Source of the DNA: Icerya purchasi
Taxonomy: Eukaryota > Arthropoda > Insecta > Hemiptera > Monophlebidae
DNA length: 64,000 bases
Reading direction: 5' to 3'
Assembly (NCBI GenBank): GCA_039619475.1
Contig: CM077115.1
Coordinates: forward strand, 418,756,557 to 418,820,556
Part shown: positions 11,201 through 25,989 of the stretch, one piece after another
How the letters are laid out: each line of letters opens with the position of its first letter
Numbering within the stretch: the stretch's first letter is position 1
Position numbers and translations under genes: made by a program
The notes under the pieces: generated by a model
The model's database searches: none
What the model was told of the DNA's origin: nothing
What the model saw: only the letters and a program-made list of their open reading frames with translations

Positions 11201-14200
11201 CATCCTGATCTGCCGAGAGTTGCTTCTCGTACGGAGTAAATTAAAGGTTTCATACCGCAATTAAACTGAGAATTCGACTTCTCACAGTTTATGATGTTGA
11301 ACACGTACGGAGCAACATTATCCATATTAGATATCTGTAAGAAATCGTAACAGTACTTAGTTTGTTAGTCAGTTGAACAACCGATTATTTTTTCATATTT
11401 CTTTACTTACCTCGAAATAAAACCACTGCGAATGATGAGATGAATTGACATCGGTGTTTAGCATGAGATCATATTCTCTCGGACCGACCTGCAACGATTT
11501 GTATGAAAATAAAGCCGATTAATTTTCCAAAAGGTAAAACAAATACGTATTTAGCGATTAATTTGTAAGTAGCAAATCGATTAAATTCGATATTTTGTTT
11601 TAACGCTGTTCAACCGTTCACCGGCCAATCAACATTTAAAGGCAATGCGATAGATTTAGCGCTTTTAAAAGTATTCGTATTTATAATCTGATCTTTTTTT
11701 TCAACTGGCACCATCAATTTCATACGTACCATCGTAACTTTTCACATCTGTCTGTTTGTCTGTCCGTGCACGTTAAGAACTACCGAACTAATTTTAATAG
11801 GGGCTTCCACCAGTATATAAACGCGGATTCCTGAGAAAGATTTCAGTGTATAATTTATAAGTTTTTGGTCTAATTTAGATGAAGGTTTCTGTGAATGGAA
11901 TGGGCGAAAAAGGTAGTAAAATGCGCTTAATAAAATAAAAAAATTTGAATAAAGTGTTTAGTAAATATAAATTTTAGATAAAATAAAAAGCTTGTTTATA
12001 AATTTCGTCTTCATTAGTTTAATATAAATTATATTAATTCACTATGTTAATAATTTTACCGGTGAAATTTGAAACATAAAAGAAAAAATTAAAACTGATG
12101 AAGAAAGAGAAATACGTTTAGCAGGCGACAACTCTTTGCAAAAAGCACAGAGAATCTTTAGTTGAGCGAAACTCGCGGCTTTTCGTGGTCGCAGAGGTCC
12201 AGAATCTTCTACTATACCGCAAAGACTTCTTCTTCTTCTCTCTGGTAAACATCAGGAGACTTTCACAATCTGATAATAAACGATACTCACGTATAGTAGA
12301 AGATTCTGGACCTCTGCGACCACGAAAAGCCGCGAGTTTCGCTCAACTAAAGATTCTCTGTGCTTTTTGCAAAGAGTTGTCGCCTGCTAAACGTATTTCT
12401 CTTTCTTCATCATTTTTAACTTTTTTCCTTTATGTTTCAAATTTCACCTGTAAAATTATTAACATAGTGAATTAATAAAATTTATTATTAAACTAATAAA
12501 GATGAAGTCTAAATGATATAATATACCAGTACAATTTAAAGGGGACAAAAGAGTAATATTTGGTTAAAAAGTAGATCTCACTAGAATATTTTAGAAATTT
12601 AAATTACAGAGAAATTAATAAATAATCCTCAAAAATAAAAATTACAATAGCCAGAAATATTATTTACATTCAAATTTCAGCAGGTAACTGATACTATAAT
12701 ACAGTAGAAATCAGTTATAACGATATTGAATAGGAAAAATAATCTGGTTGTTATTATACCTGATGTAAATTTAAAAAGTACGTTAATTTTTTATTGCTTA
12801 TGATTTGCTATTACTGAACAAAACTTTAATGTTTATGTGGAATATGCTTTTACTGATTAAACAACCGTTTATTTATAAAGCTTTACTTGATTTTTTTTGA
12901 TAAATTCAAAAATAGCAAACGAACTTTTTTTCTTCATGCATGAAAGTACAATAACGAAAAAAATAAAACAAGCAAAAATGAAATAGGGCACAAAATTATG
13001 AAGTATAAATAGTAATGATTCAATTAGTTTTATTTTTTCTTAATATATTTTGCGATGCGCCATGCACTACAGGTTTCTATCAATGTTAAATTTACACAAC
13101 AGTATTAATATATTCGCTAACAACATCGGCAGAACAAACAGTATATCTGTTCTGTTTGTATAAACTTTATTTTTTCATTTAAAACATCAAAGTACGATTC
13201 TTCTTTTTTGTTACATTTATATGCAAAAACTTTTCAAGGTATCCATGGTTTTAAGTGATAATTTTTTATCAATATATGTTGAAATTTTAATGACCGATTT
13301 ATAGCCCATTGCGCTATAGATTAACGTATAGATTTATGAAATTCTGTCGGTTCCGACAATATATTCGTTTTTGTAACCGATTTTCACCGTATATTAATTT
13401 GATTACTCTAATATTTTTAATTTTTTTTTTTTTTTAGTAGTATCAAAATATTATAAATTTTGTGAAATAAAAATAGTAAAAGATTTAATATCAATGGAAC
13501 AATTGATTAAGGGGGAAAAAAATTCCGTAATATAGAATATGTAATTCGTAACTACACTAGTCTACGTAATTTTTCTTTTCTCGAAACATTTTAAATCGGC
13601 ATGTTCTACTATTCTGAGTTTAAAAAAGTTGAGCATTATTATATAGAATAAACAATTTTTGTCAAGTAGGCTTAAAAATAACGGTGATTTATCAATTTTA
13701 TTGACGTGTTTATTAACCAAGATTTACATGATTTCAAAACGCGAGAAAAAATAACAATATCAAGAATTCGCCGTTTAATAAAATTACGAACCAGTGTAAT
13801 TATCATATTCGACAAATACACCGCCGATGACACACTCGTCATATGCGACAGAATTATTATACGCACTGTATCAAGCAATCGACAAATTCGTAAACACTAA
13901 AAATAGAAATCATAATTTTCTGATATTAACCGACTCACTAAGCGCATTATATAAAATAACAAATGACACAACCGACAATAATATAGTCATGAAGATAAAA
14001 CGGAATAAATCACAACAATCACGTAGAACTCAAATGGATGATACAGTGGAATAAAAAGGAAATGAATTCGTTGGTACACTAATAAGGAAAGTCACCGGAA
14101 ATGTGAACAAATCAAATACCATTGGACAGATTACGTACATGCTGTTAAAAATATAGCAACAAATAAACAAAAAAATTAATTTTGAACAGAATAAACTGCG

Positions 14201-17200
14201 GAAAATATTATTTCAATATACAAAAAGAGCAACATATCAGGAACGCACCTTCAAGTCGAGGAGAACCTACCTAGCAATTACATAAAGCAAATCATACGGC
14301 TTAAAACAGGGGACATACCGGAACAGTAGACCGATTAAAGAAACTGAACATCATCGAATTATCGGATAAATGCCAATATTGTAATAAAGACTACGAGGAA
14401 AATATTAATCATCTCCTATGGCAAATCGATTCCAAACACAGCGAGAAGAACTTATAAATGAAATAACTCAGGAATATCACACGCTACCGATAAATATAGC
14501 ATCCATTTTTACAAATCCATTAGGCCGGACACGTAAAAAACTTAATCAATACTCCTTAAGAAATGCAATATTGAACTTTAAAATTTGAAAAATATATGAC
14601 ACGCGTTTAACATATAAATTGGCTACAAGGTTAAAAGGAAAAATCAAGCCAAAAAAAAAAGTACCGCCGTTTTCAAACTTTATGCAGCACAATACATTTT
14701 AAATACTTATCTAACGTTTAAAAATACGACATTTTTCAAGGGTATTAGACAAATTGATTACTTTATGAAATAATATAAACTGGGGCGACATCTGATGGGA
14801 TCGTGGTAAAATAGAATACTGCAATCGCTCGAACGATATTTATATTTGTGTTTTCTAAATACTGACAGAAAATATCACATCTAAACAAACTTTATTAGTG
14901 GTTATGTCACCGGTAGTAATATTATACGAGGCGTAGAAAAATTAGAATGCTGATTTATTAATGCTTAAATCATTTAAAGTGAAAAAATATATATACTTCT
15001 TTTTCGTATATCGGTGATGATATATATATATATGTATAACCACAAACATTTTAGAAAATGTGTTTTTATAAGTTAATATATTTAAATTTTTAAACGATAT
15101 TTTAACGAGGTTTAAATAAAATAATCAGACCTTATTTTTTCCGGATGAAGAATTATTCAATTTTGTTTAGCTGAAATAAAATGCGCCAGAGTGTAATTCA
15201 ACAGTATTTAACGTGTTACATATAACACGCACTCATATTGGTTCTTTAAATAAACCTTCGTGTGATTGCAAAAGTGAAATTCCGGATAATCATTTACAAA
15301 ATTAATTCGAAAGCAGAAAGCCTCCTAATGGGTCTAAAGAAAATATTTGTTTAGTTTCTTTATTGAAAGTTGCGATACTTTTCATTTCGTCATATTAAAA
15401 AATACTTATGCGATTGAAAAGGTTCGGCCTTTTTGAATGCTCTCTTCTTGCACAGCAGCGTTCCCTCCTCTACACTAACCTCCTCCACCTAAAACTACCT
15501 ACTCCTTTCTGTGCTTCCTGCATACTTTCCTTTCCTTCACCAGATGTTGTTCCAATCTTAGCGGAGTTCATTTCCTCTATTTCTTTATATATCAAAATGT
15601 AATCCTGTCTTCGTAATTCTTTGATGATGGGTCATTGCCCTTGGTTGGCGTTCCCAAAAAAGAAAAAAAAAAAAAATTTTAAATGCTTTTTAAATTTCTT
15701 CATCTATCAGTTATAAATCACACTATTCCTGGTTTTAATTTTTAACGAAGTTTTTATTATTCGGATACCACTAAAGTTATTTAGAAGCGGTGATTCTTCT
15801 CTAAGTTTAGCACAGAGCTATTTCACTTCGTAATGCAGTACTTGAACCGATCATTAAACGATAGGTACTCCTTTTATGGAAAGTAGAAATATAAAATGGA
15901 AAAAAGAAAGAAAAATGATTATTAGAACGTAGAAAAAAACTTACGTTTTTAGCGCTTTAAACGTAATAGAGTCTACTGGTATATAACTGAACAGACAAAA
16001 TAGAGACGAAACGCTATACACTAAAGCCTTAAATCAAGTCAACGTATTAACTGAAGATACCTTAAACAACAGAATACGTTGACTTGTGTCACTTAACGAA
16101 AACATTACTGGCACTCTTATTTTACCTGTTTACATTTTTATTGCACAAGTATCGCTATCGAAGTAATTTTAGCACATAAATCATTTTAAACTTTTCCGAC
16201 TTGTTATTGCTTACTTGAATGGCTTTTCGCAAGTTTCCGCTCTCGAAGCGCGACTCGAATGATAAGGTCGATAGGGCCGTTTCTTTTAAACCCACACGGG
16301 TCTCATCATTATTGACTAATCTGAAAATTATAGATGAAAACATTTAAATGAAGTAGCGAATTTCATTAATGCTGACATCATTTTACACCAGATTTATTAG
16401 CAACGATTTAATTTAAATGGTGTTACATACTTGCGGAGATTATTAAAATACTAACTTTTTTGGAATGTTGCTCAGCATCGTAGACTCAGCGATAAGCTTA
16501 TCGAGATCGAAAACAACGTTATTATATATTCTGTTGTTATGTAATCCGTGCTCCATGTTTGTCACCAGTTTCGATCTAAACAGAAAATCCGTTACAGTAT
16601 TTAATAAGAAATTCACATCCGGTTCATTAATAGTAGAGCGGGGGAGATTTTTCACAAAAAAATAAAAACAAATTCGTGTAATGCATTAACTGCACTTTTT
16701 GGAATTGATTAAACCGTGCGATTTAAGGTAATACCATTTTGTGCAATATGAAATAGCCTTACGCGTCAGTCCCCGATGAATACCCAACGTATTAGCTGCT
16801 TTAAACGCGACCAAGACTAATAGTATAGACCCTAATAAAAGGTGGTGCCACCTATATATCCTGTCTGTTCACTAGTTGTTTAAATTAAATGAAAAACTAT
16901 GTAAACTTTAAATGAACTTTGAATAAAATGTGCCGGGGATATTTGTAGTATACATTTTTTCTGTATATCTAAAGGAGACCGAATTCATCTTTAATTAGAA
17001 AAAGTAAGAAATATTAGTAAAAACAAATAATGCAGCATATTCGATTTGAATCTGAATATTTTTCCATCAGACCGTATGTAATACGTTGTTTGCTTCTACT
17101 AATATTTTTTACCTTTGCCTCATAAGAAATGGGCTATAATTTGAGTGCTTTCCAGATATTCGAATAATACATAGAGTATGCATTCATCTTTTTCCTAATA

Positions 17201-20200
17201 TTTATTTTTCTTTCCTTTTTTATTTATTTTTTTTTTTTTTTCTAATTAGAAATAGTTCTGGAAAAAAGATTTTTGGCGTATTTTATTTAAAATTCGATCT
17301 TAAAATATTTGGTCACGTTCCTATTAATTTTTATTAATGCCCTCCATTACTATCGTTAATCTTTTTGCAAAAATCCATCAAGAGATCTCTCGAGTTTTTA
17401 TTTATTAGGCGAGTTCTTTCTCTTTTTACCTAATAAATCCTTCTTCGACCAGTTAATAAATTAATAAAAATCCAAAGTAGCCTGAATGTTAGAAATCTGT
17501 TCGTACATTTTTTTTCCTATTTGCAACCTGCGTATCTTGAAAAATATATTCAATCTGTATATGTGCCTCGATGGGTAAGTAGGTGAATGTGTGGAAATAC
17601 GTATGTACGTTGCGTGAGTTAGGGTAAGAAGTGAAACTAATACACACAGGAAACGGCTAAATAACTAAAACTTTACAATTAATCTATAAACGAGTTCTTT
17701 TTTATTTCCGTAGATACTAGTAAAAGTAAAAATGAATAGTTATCATGCTAACAACTACGTGCAAATAAAAGACACTGAACAATGATCCGGTACAGGATGT
17801 TGTATTTAAATAATTCGTGCGAATTTTTAATTTTTAATTCCTACGAAGAAATGGTACCGTGCAAAAATTAAGAGGTAGGGAATGATGTGAACGAGTATGT
17901 CGGATAGCGTTTACCTCCGTAGCAATGATGCCCGTTTTAATAAACGTCTCTGACTATGTTCCATCAGTAAAGTTTGATCGTTTCTGCAAATTGAATTAAC
18001 ACGTAACAGTGTAAAGTTATTACTTAATTTTAGAAAAGTCGATAAATAAATGTCGACGTGCGCGCTTTCGATGAAATTTTTTCAATTATTTAATTATTTA
18101 TATTTAAAAAAAAAACAAAAAAAAACAGGAATATGCATAACATTTATCTTTCATCAACATTATTTTTGTTAACTACGAAAAAGAAAAAACATTTCTCAAA
18201 CTCATCAACATCCGCAGCCCACAAGGTTCGCGTAGAACAGTAAACTACTTAATATATTACAATTATAATTACAAACACTAAGAGCTCTATAATTACAGTT
18301 ACATTACTTCAATATTAAGCCGTATTTAATTTTAAAAATATTATTACTTACAGCAATAATTTCTTCGTACTTTTAAAACTATGTACTAAACTTCCATATC
18401 CTTAAAATTAAATAATATAAAATATCTTATCCTCTGATTTTTAATATTAAAATACAGTAAAATTTCGCTAATTCGGACTGACAAAAAAATAAACTTTTTG
18501 TTTTAACGCTGCCGTGTTAATTTTTGTGTAAGCGAAATTGAAGAAGACGAATACATAAATATTTTACAAAAAGGGTGGTGAAGAATGTGGCCAGACGTAC
18601 CACGAGACTGGTTAAATGGCAATGAAGATGAATTTTGGTAGTACCCTGTCCGGACGGAAGAAGAAATAGCGGCTGTCGTAAATGAACGTTTAGTTGGGGA
18701 TGTGCAACAAGATTCTTCTGATAGTGAGGAAGAAAACTGCGAAGAAATCCAAGAAGAGACCGTAAAAAACTAACTGATGCAAAAAATCACGCATTATTAC
18801 GGTTTTATAATATAAGCAGTGAATTTAATAAATATTTCTTCGTGTTAAACGAAATGAAACAGCACATTGTGTCAAAAGAAATCCAAAAACAATACACTTA
18901 AAACAAAATTTCAAACTTTTTCAAATGAAAAAGGATCTCGTAAATACTATACGTATGTAAATAGTATATGTAGTGCAGTACTGTATTTAGTGTTTTTAAA
19001 GAATATGTAATTTGTACAGTAAATTAGTATATAACATACAAATTTTGTAGTTAATTTTTATTATAATTGAACATAGAGTAATTAAAATTTTTCATTTTTA
19101 TACTTCTTAAACTGAATTCACCGACTTAAATTATTACATACAGTTAAGAGATTTATCTAAATTAAGTACACGATGTTCGTAAAAGTTCGGATTACATGTG
19201 ATTTTAGAAGTGTTCTATAATTCGGAATTTTCGCTAATTCGCACCGACTGTGGTCTGCATTAAGTCGAATTAGCGGGGTTTTACTGTATATGTTTTATTT
19301 AAACTTAAATGTGTGTAACGGTGAATCGAAGAAATAAATGGATTAACTTGGGAAAAGTGAACGAAATTTTAAAGGTTGAAATACCAACACATACGGACTA
19401 CATTTATATTCACGTAAAAATGTTATCAAAAATAATGATAACAATAATAATTATTTACACTTAAAATCCGAGTACGTGCATAAATAAATAAACGGGCAGT
19501 TTATTTAATAGATGGTACTAAACGGTATGAAGAAGAAATAAGCGGAGCCTTGAACAAAAGCTAGTTTTTGTATATGAAAATGTTATCGAAATCAAGAGGT
19601 GTCTTTGTTGACTAAATTATTTATTTATTTCTTTTTTACGATTTTATATTTAACTAGATTATAAATTTCTCTGAACTGAACTTTACCCAGTTGAAAATAA
19701 TTCTTAAATGTCTCTCTAGTGAGTTATTCACGAAACAGGCTATAAAATTCTTTACAATAATATTTACCTCCTTTCTATTCCATAATTAAAACAAATTTTC
19801 CATTTTTTTTTAAAACTCTGAAGAGTGTTCAGTTATAATAAACGTCTTTTTGTAAATATTCCAATAAAAATAATAATAATAAAAAAAAAAACACCTAACG
19901 ATTTGTCTACATAACATTAAAATTTGACGAAAAAGCGAATAAAGGAAAATTGCATAATTTTGTATTTACACACATAGATACACTTACTAGTGTGAATAAA
20001 AAACGGTTATAAAAAAAAAAAAAATAAACAAAGCCGAATATCGATTTTACAATTTAATCACAAACTACGATTTCCTTATTCAAAAAACTCTTTAAAGTGA
20101 ACAGTTAAAACACATTTTACATTTACAGTTTCAATGGACAACAAAACGAAAATAAACATTAGCGAATGGAGAATTATTGAAAAAAGCGGTACAAAATATT

Positions 20201-22080
20201 ACACTTTTATGACGTACAAAAGTTTCATCTTGGGTGAAATTAAACTGATGGGTTATAAAAATGAATCCCGGTTGAAAAAGTTATTTAATGTTTTTCAAAA
20301 AAACAAAACAGCAGAATTTATTTCCCAGTGCAGCTATGGAAGTCAGGGTAGTTTAAAGAAATCATCTAAAAGGAGAAAATGCTCGTAGAAATGATCAAAA
20401 TAATCTTTATTTTTATCCTTTGAAACAATAAAACATATTTAATAGCTATTTATGTTTTTAGCGTTGTTATCGTTTAAAGTATTCGATAAATATGGAAATT
20501 TTTTATCGAGCAAGATAAGATCTTTTCCTATAAAATTATAAAAACAGAATAAACGTATGTTTGAAATATTCATGTTTTTCTTCTTCAATTAAAAAAAAAA
20601 AAGGCATTGTATCATAGCTTAAAAACGGATATATTTAAAGTAAAATATGATACAAATCATCCGTGCTATAGAACTGACTTTTCTTAAACTTACCAAAACT
20701 CTAAATTCTTCAGAATGGGCAGTAATGCAGTATTGTATAAAGCGGTAATTTTTTTTAGCTAGACCAACCATATAATTTCCAGTGATGAGTCACGAAAATG
20801 ACATCAAAAAGAAAATATTTATTTTTCACACGTAAATATATAAATTATTTTTTTCGATAACAATACGTAAGGTTCCAAAAAAAAAAAGTACTTTGCAGCA
20901 AAAAATGTAACATTTGAACACTGTGAATAGTGTCCTATTCTGTCGTTTTTCCCCTCACTACTCCGGTCCTAGGACCACAATTGGCGCTTTCTACTTTTAT
21001 ACTTCCTTATGTCTCTTCTCATTAGAACAAGACATGATTTTTACTAATAACTTTCTTTTAACAAAATTTAATTACGCCACACAAAATAAAAAATATTAAT
21101 CACATTAAAAAAACAACTTTCACGAATTAAACGTGTTTTATCGCATTGTTCAAACGACCTGTGCTGATTCAGATTAGGTTTGAGCGAGGAATATTAATTT
21201 CTGTGGAATGCTGTTGTAATTTTCTCAGGGTTATCCGGATAATGCATCTCTGCACCATTATCTCTTAAGCCTTCTCCGCGGATTCCCAAGGAGAGACGAA
21301 GATGCTGGACGCTTCGATATTTTCACTGAGTTCTAGTTCACTGAAAAACTTGCCATATCGAAGTTTGTGATAGTCTTGCGCGAATCGGATCTTTTAATCG
21401 CGATGGAGTATTCTGTTGGACATGAAATAAGGGGCGTTGGCGATTTGCCTGAGTATTGCAGACTGAATCTGTTGAATTCAGTTGATGTTGCTTTTGGACG
21501 TTGCACCATATACTTCGATGCCATATCTCCATACTGGTACCAGTACAGATAGGTAGATTAGTCTTTTGCAAGATCTTTTTAATTTTGAGTACAACAAAAC
21601 AGTCACAATTTTTCAGTACTACACATATTATTAGCACAGTTCACATTTTCCTTAACTTTGTAAACTACTTTCATTATGTGAGAGGCATACATTTTTTTGG
21701 GAATCTTTTAAATAATATTCAGACAAAAGTTCAATTTTATTGTCTTTTCGTTAATGTTAACATTGATTAAAGGTAGAATTAAAACTACTATAACTTAAAT
21801 TAAACAATAACCAGTAAATTTTGAAAAAACAGATTTTTCAAAGAGACCGTCTAAATTAAATTTCTCTCGATAATATAGAATTACCACCTCTCTAGAAATA
21901 AATTAAATTTTAAAATCCACATATAAACAAAAAAAAAAATAATGAAATTTGAATAATTAATTACTCTCCGGAAGAAATTTTAAAAAACATATTTTTTTTT
22001 GCTGCGATGAAAATGAAAAATTTTAAGTCAAGTACTTAGATCTATATGGAATATATAATATATAAATATATACATGCTTC

Positions 22081-22125
<45 letters not shown>

Positions 22126-25100
22126 AAATTCGATCCTTCGGACGCACTATGGAAACATCCCATGTACCACTTGATGATATTTTTATACAATACTTATTGA
22201 AAAGTAAATCTTAATTGACTATGTTATTCTTAAAAATAATAATAATTTATGGTTTGCATAGGAATTTCTATTGCATCTTTGCTTACATATTTCTTAACGG
22301 TTTTATTACTCCCGGTGTAAAAATGGCGTAGTCGTTAAAAAAATATATACATATAGGTACATATATATATATATACATATATATAAGTGGAGGAAGTTCT
22401 TTCACGCGTACGTGTGTATATCCATATATAAATAGGCAAAGACAAAACAGTTCAGTCCCTTTTTCTCCTCTGTTTATTAACCGATTTTCTTTTTTTTTTT
22501 GTTTAGTACCTACTATTGACGATATTTAGTATGTTGTCAGTACAAAAATTTTGGAAACAGTTTATTTTTTCTTATTTAAATAAAATATGAATACAAAAAA
22601 TGAAATCAATAAATTAATGGTTTTTTAAAAATTGTGATTTACTGTTATTTTAATGAATTTCGTTTTTATTCAATTATAATGGTATTGAACTGTTTTGTAA
22701 TTCAAGTACATATAAAAGTGTATGTTCTGAGATATACAATGAACGAATGTAAAGAGTAGAAAAAAAAAAATGTTGGAAATATACATATATGTTTTCTCCA
22801 AATTTTTAATAATACCTAATTACAGTCGAATTTCGACCTATGAGCGAACACTTACGTATAAATAACGGAAACTTTTAATCATGTTAGGTGTATTCATGAA
22901 ATACTTAAATTACAGATAAAATTGTCGTTTGCACTACTCAATAAGTAAACTAAATAAAAATTGAATGTTTTTATTCGAGCAGTAATATAGGCTTACCGGC
23001 AAAAAATTTACAATTGAAACATAATGGCTTAGCTAACACCCCATAAAAATATGCCACGCACGACTTAATTTTAAACAGATATTGATGTATACTATAGACA
23101 AAATATTAAAACAAGGATAATTAAGTACCACGGTATCTACTCCGTAGAAATTATGTAAACAATTTTCTAGAAAACACTAAAATCCACTAGTCAGAACGTT
23201 CTAGTGATTAATTTTTGTATTTTTTCGGAATTTGATGTTCCCGATAAAGATTTTTTTCAAATAAGTTTAACAGTTTATAAATCAGAGATGGAAGTAAAAT
23301 AATTAACAGGAAAATCAAAGTAAAACATTTTTTGCAATAGCTGTTTATCCCGATATCAGTTATAAAGAAGAAAAAAAAGAAAAAAAAATCATTCATTAAT
23401 TTACTGGAAGGCGCGCTTAAATTAAAATTCAGAAAGAAGAAATCCTAAAAAGCAATAATTATCGTATCATAACCCTGTATTATTCATCCTCAACGTAGCT
23501 TGCTTGGTATTTCGAAATAGATTACAATAATAAAATTAGTCGATAATTAGTATCTCCTATTACTAGACGCGAATTAACCATCATCGCCTTCCACATCACC
23601 TTCAACGAATTGATATGTCCACATTCGAAACGCGTCAGATAAATAAATATTAATTAATCGTTTACAGTAGTGTGGTTTTACCTTTACATATTATATGTTA
23701 AATTAAACAATGTGTGACATAAACCTACATAATAATCAGACTGTTTATTCGCACTCAAATAATGCAAATCTAAAAAGGGCTAACGGATAATCTAATGAGC
23801 TTCCAACTTTAACCGTCGCTAGCGATATAGTTTCTTCGTTGGTTTCAGGAGATGTAAATATCTTTATTCAAATTTACACTATTAACCGATATTAATGTCT
23901 AGATTATTCTAGAAACAAGAACCCTGTACAGGTTGAATGGTTTTCATCGAAGCCGAAAAATAAAAATAGAAAGAGAAATAAAAGGATCGTACACACGAAA
24001 AATTAACATTCTGCAATTATCCTTTACATGAGACAAGAATTTATTATTTTTAAAATGAAAACTCCCTACATTCGCAGGTTAAAAATTTTAGCAGATTACT
24101 ACTAAGTTATCAGCGAAAAGAACTGGCGCAGTTCTTTTTAATTACATTTACGATGCTCGCGTAATTTTTCACAAAACTCGGTGCAACAACATATTACAAT
24201 TTAGGTAGCGGCTGTTTTCATTTCTGAAAAATTTAAATAAGCTTACCGATAAACTCTGCGATCTTTTGAATATAGCGGCTGAAGAACACCGATCCCAGTG
24301 CCACCCATCATATCCGGATAAGCGACTTTGACAAAGCTATTAACGCTTCTAACGCTGGAGGCGATTCTAGAATACGAAGACCTGCACGTCATGTTCACTA
24401 AATCGACGTCATCCAAAACAGCTATACCGGTCTTCTAAATAAAATTTACGATAGAAATTATCCGAAACGGTGTTGAAACTTTCAAACATGCCGATCATAA
24501 AGGCAACTAAAATTACATTTCCATTTAGCGTACGTCCTTTATTCTTATATTAGTAAAACCCGATTTACGCAGATAAAAGATATTTCTACAAACCACATTG
24601 TTGTCCATTTTGCCTTTCGAATAATTATTTTCTTCACGGCACTTTTTATTTTCGCCAATTAAACCATCATCAAACCTAGAAAGATCAATTTACTAAAAAA
24701 TTAATCGATAAAGTGTAATTCGGTCGTTTTATTAATTTTTTATTCTTTAATACTAGTAAGTTCAAAGGTTTTTTACGAATTAATTCGAATTTATAGATTA
24801 ATCGATAAATAATATAAGCTATCCCTGGTAATTTATAAAACACTGCCGCTTTAGTATAAAATTAGCTGTTACCGCGTTAAATTCGCCGACTTCAATCGTA
24901 AGTAATGCAGGAATAGAAACGGAACTAAATGCAAAAAATTTGGTACTTCGCTATTAGAGTACATGAGCAGTAGCAAGTGTACCGCTTCAACGATATAACG
25001 CAATAACATAGAAAATCTGAATTGCCGGCATATTCAAAGTAATTATTGCTCAGCGATCAACTCTTCGGGGAGACGGTTCTCCTACCGTTATTAACTTGGA

Positions 25101-25958
25101 TGCTGTGAGTATTTCGAATTCTTCTCTCTTCGAAGGGGTGAAAACGTTGCGTATTCAACGTTAAAGTTGTAGCAACTTTTATAACTTCAATCGGTCAGAA
25201 CAATAATTTCAAGTAAACTTGAATAATTAAATTGCTTATAAATTATTAATGTATTGTTTTCGTGTTGGCGTTTTTGACTTTATACTCTTCTTTTGTGTCG
25301 CATACATTTCATATATTCTAATTTTTTTTTTTTTGTTATACCAGCTACGGTAACTTGGTTAGACAGGAGCGTTTTTGAGACGAGTTCAAATCCCACCGGT
25401 CACACACTAAATTACCAGTTCAGAAATAATGATATAATTTATTTTAACGTAATTTCTTCGATTAGTTTTATTAATTTTTTTTTTGTAATATTTTTCATTT
25501 GTTTTTTAGCGAAAACAAAAATATAAATAATTTGGATTTTTTTCCCCTAAATTATTTCGATGACTAAAACGGATCTCCATTTATTTCTCAAAAAATACTC
25601 GAGTAGGTTCGTGAATATTAAGAGTTCAAATTTTAACAATGATACGTTTAATTTTATGCGAACAGTTACGAACATTTTGAATGCATCATTTTACTTTAAT
25701 GCAAACTTCTATGAAAAAAATTATATTCTAGAGCAAAACAGAGAGTGAATAGTCAAAGTGTCGCTAAAATTAAAACCGTGGTTTTAAAGCATTTTGTATG
25801 AAAATATATTTTTACGACTGTTCGGAGCGATGTGGAGGATGATGTTGCTTTCTTTTTAATTTTGCCAAGAATTGTATAAAAAAAAAAGTAAGCCGAGTTT
25901 ACGCAAAAGGAAAAAAAAAACAGCATACAATTACATAAATGAGATATCTTTCAATTGC

Positions 25959-25989
<31 letters not shown>

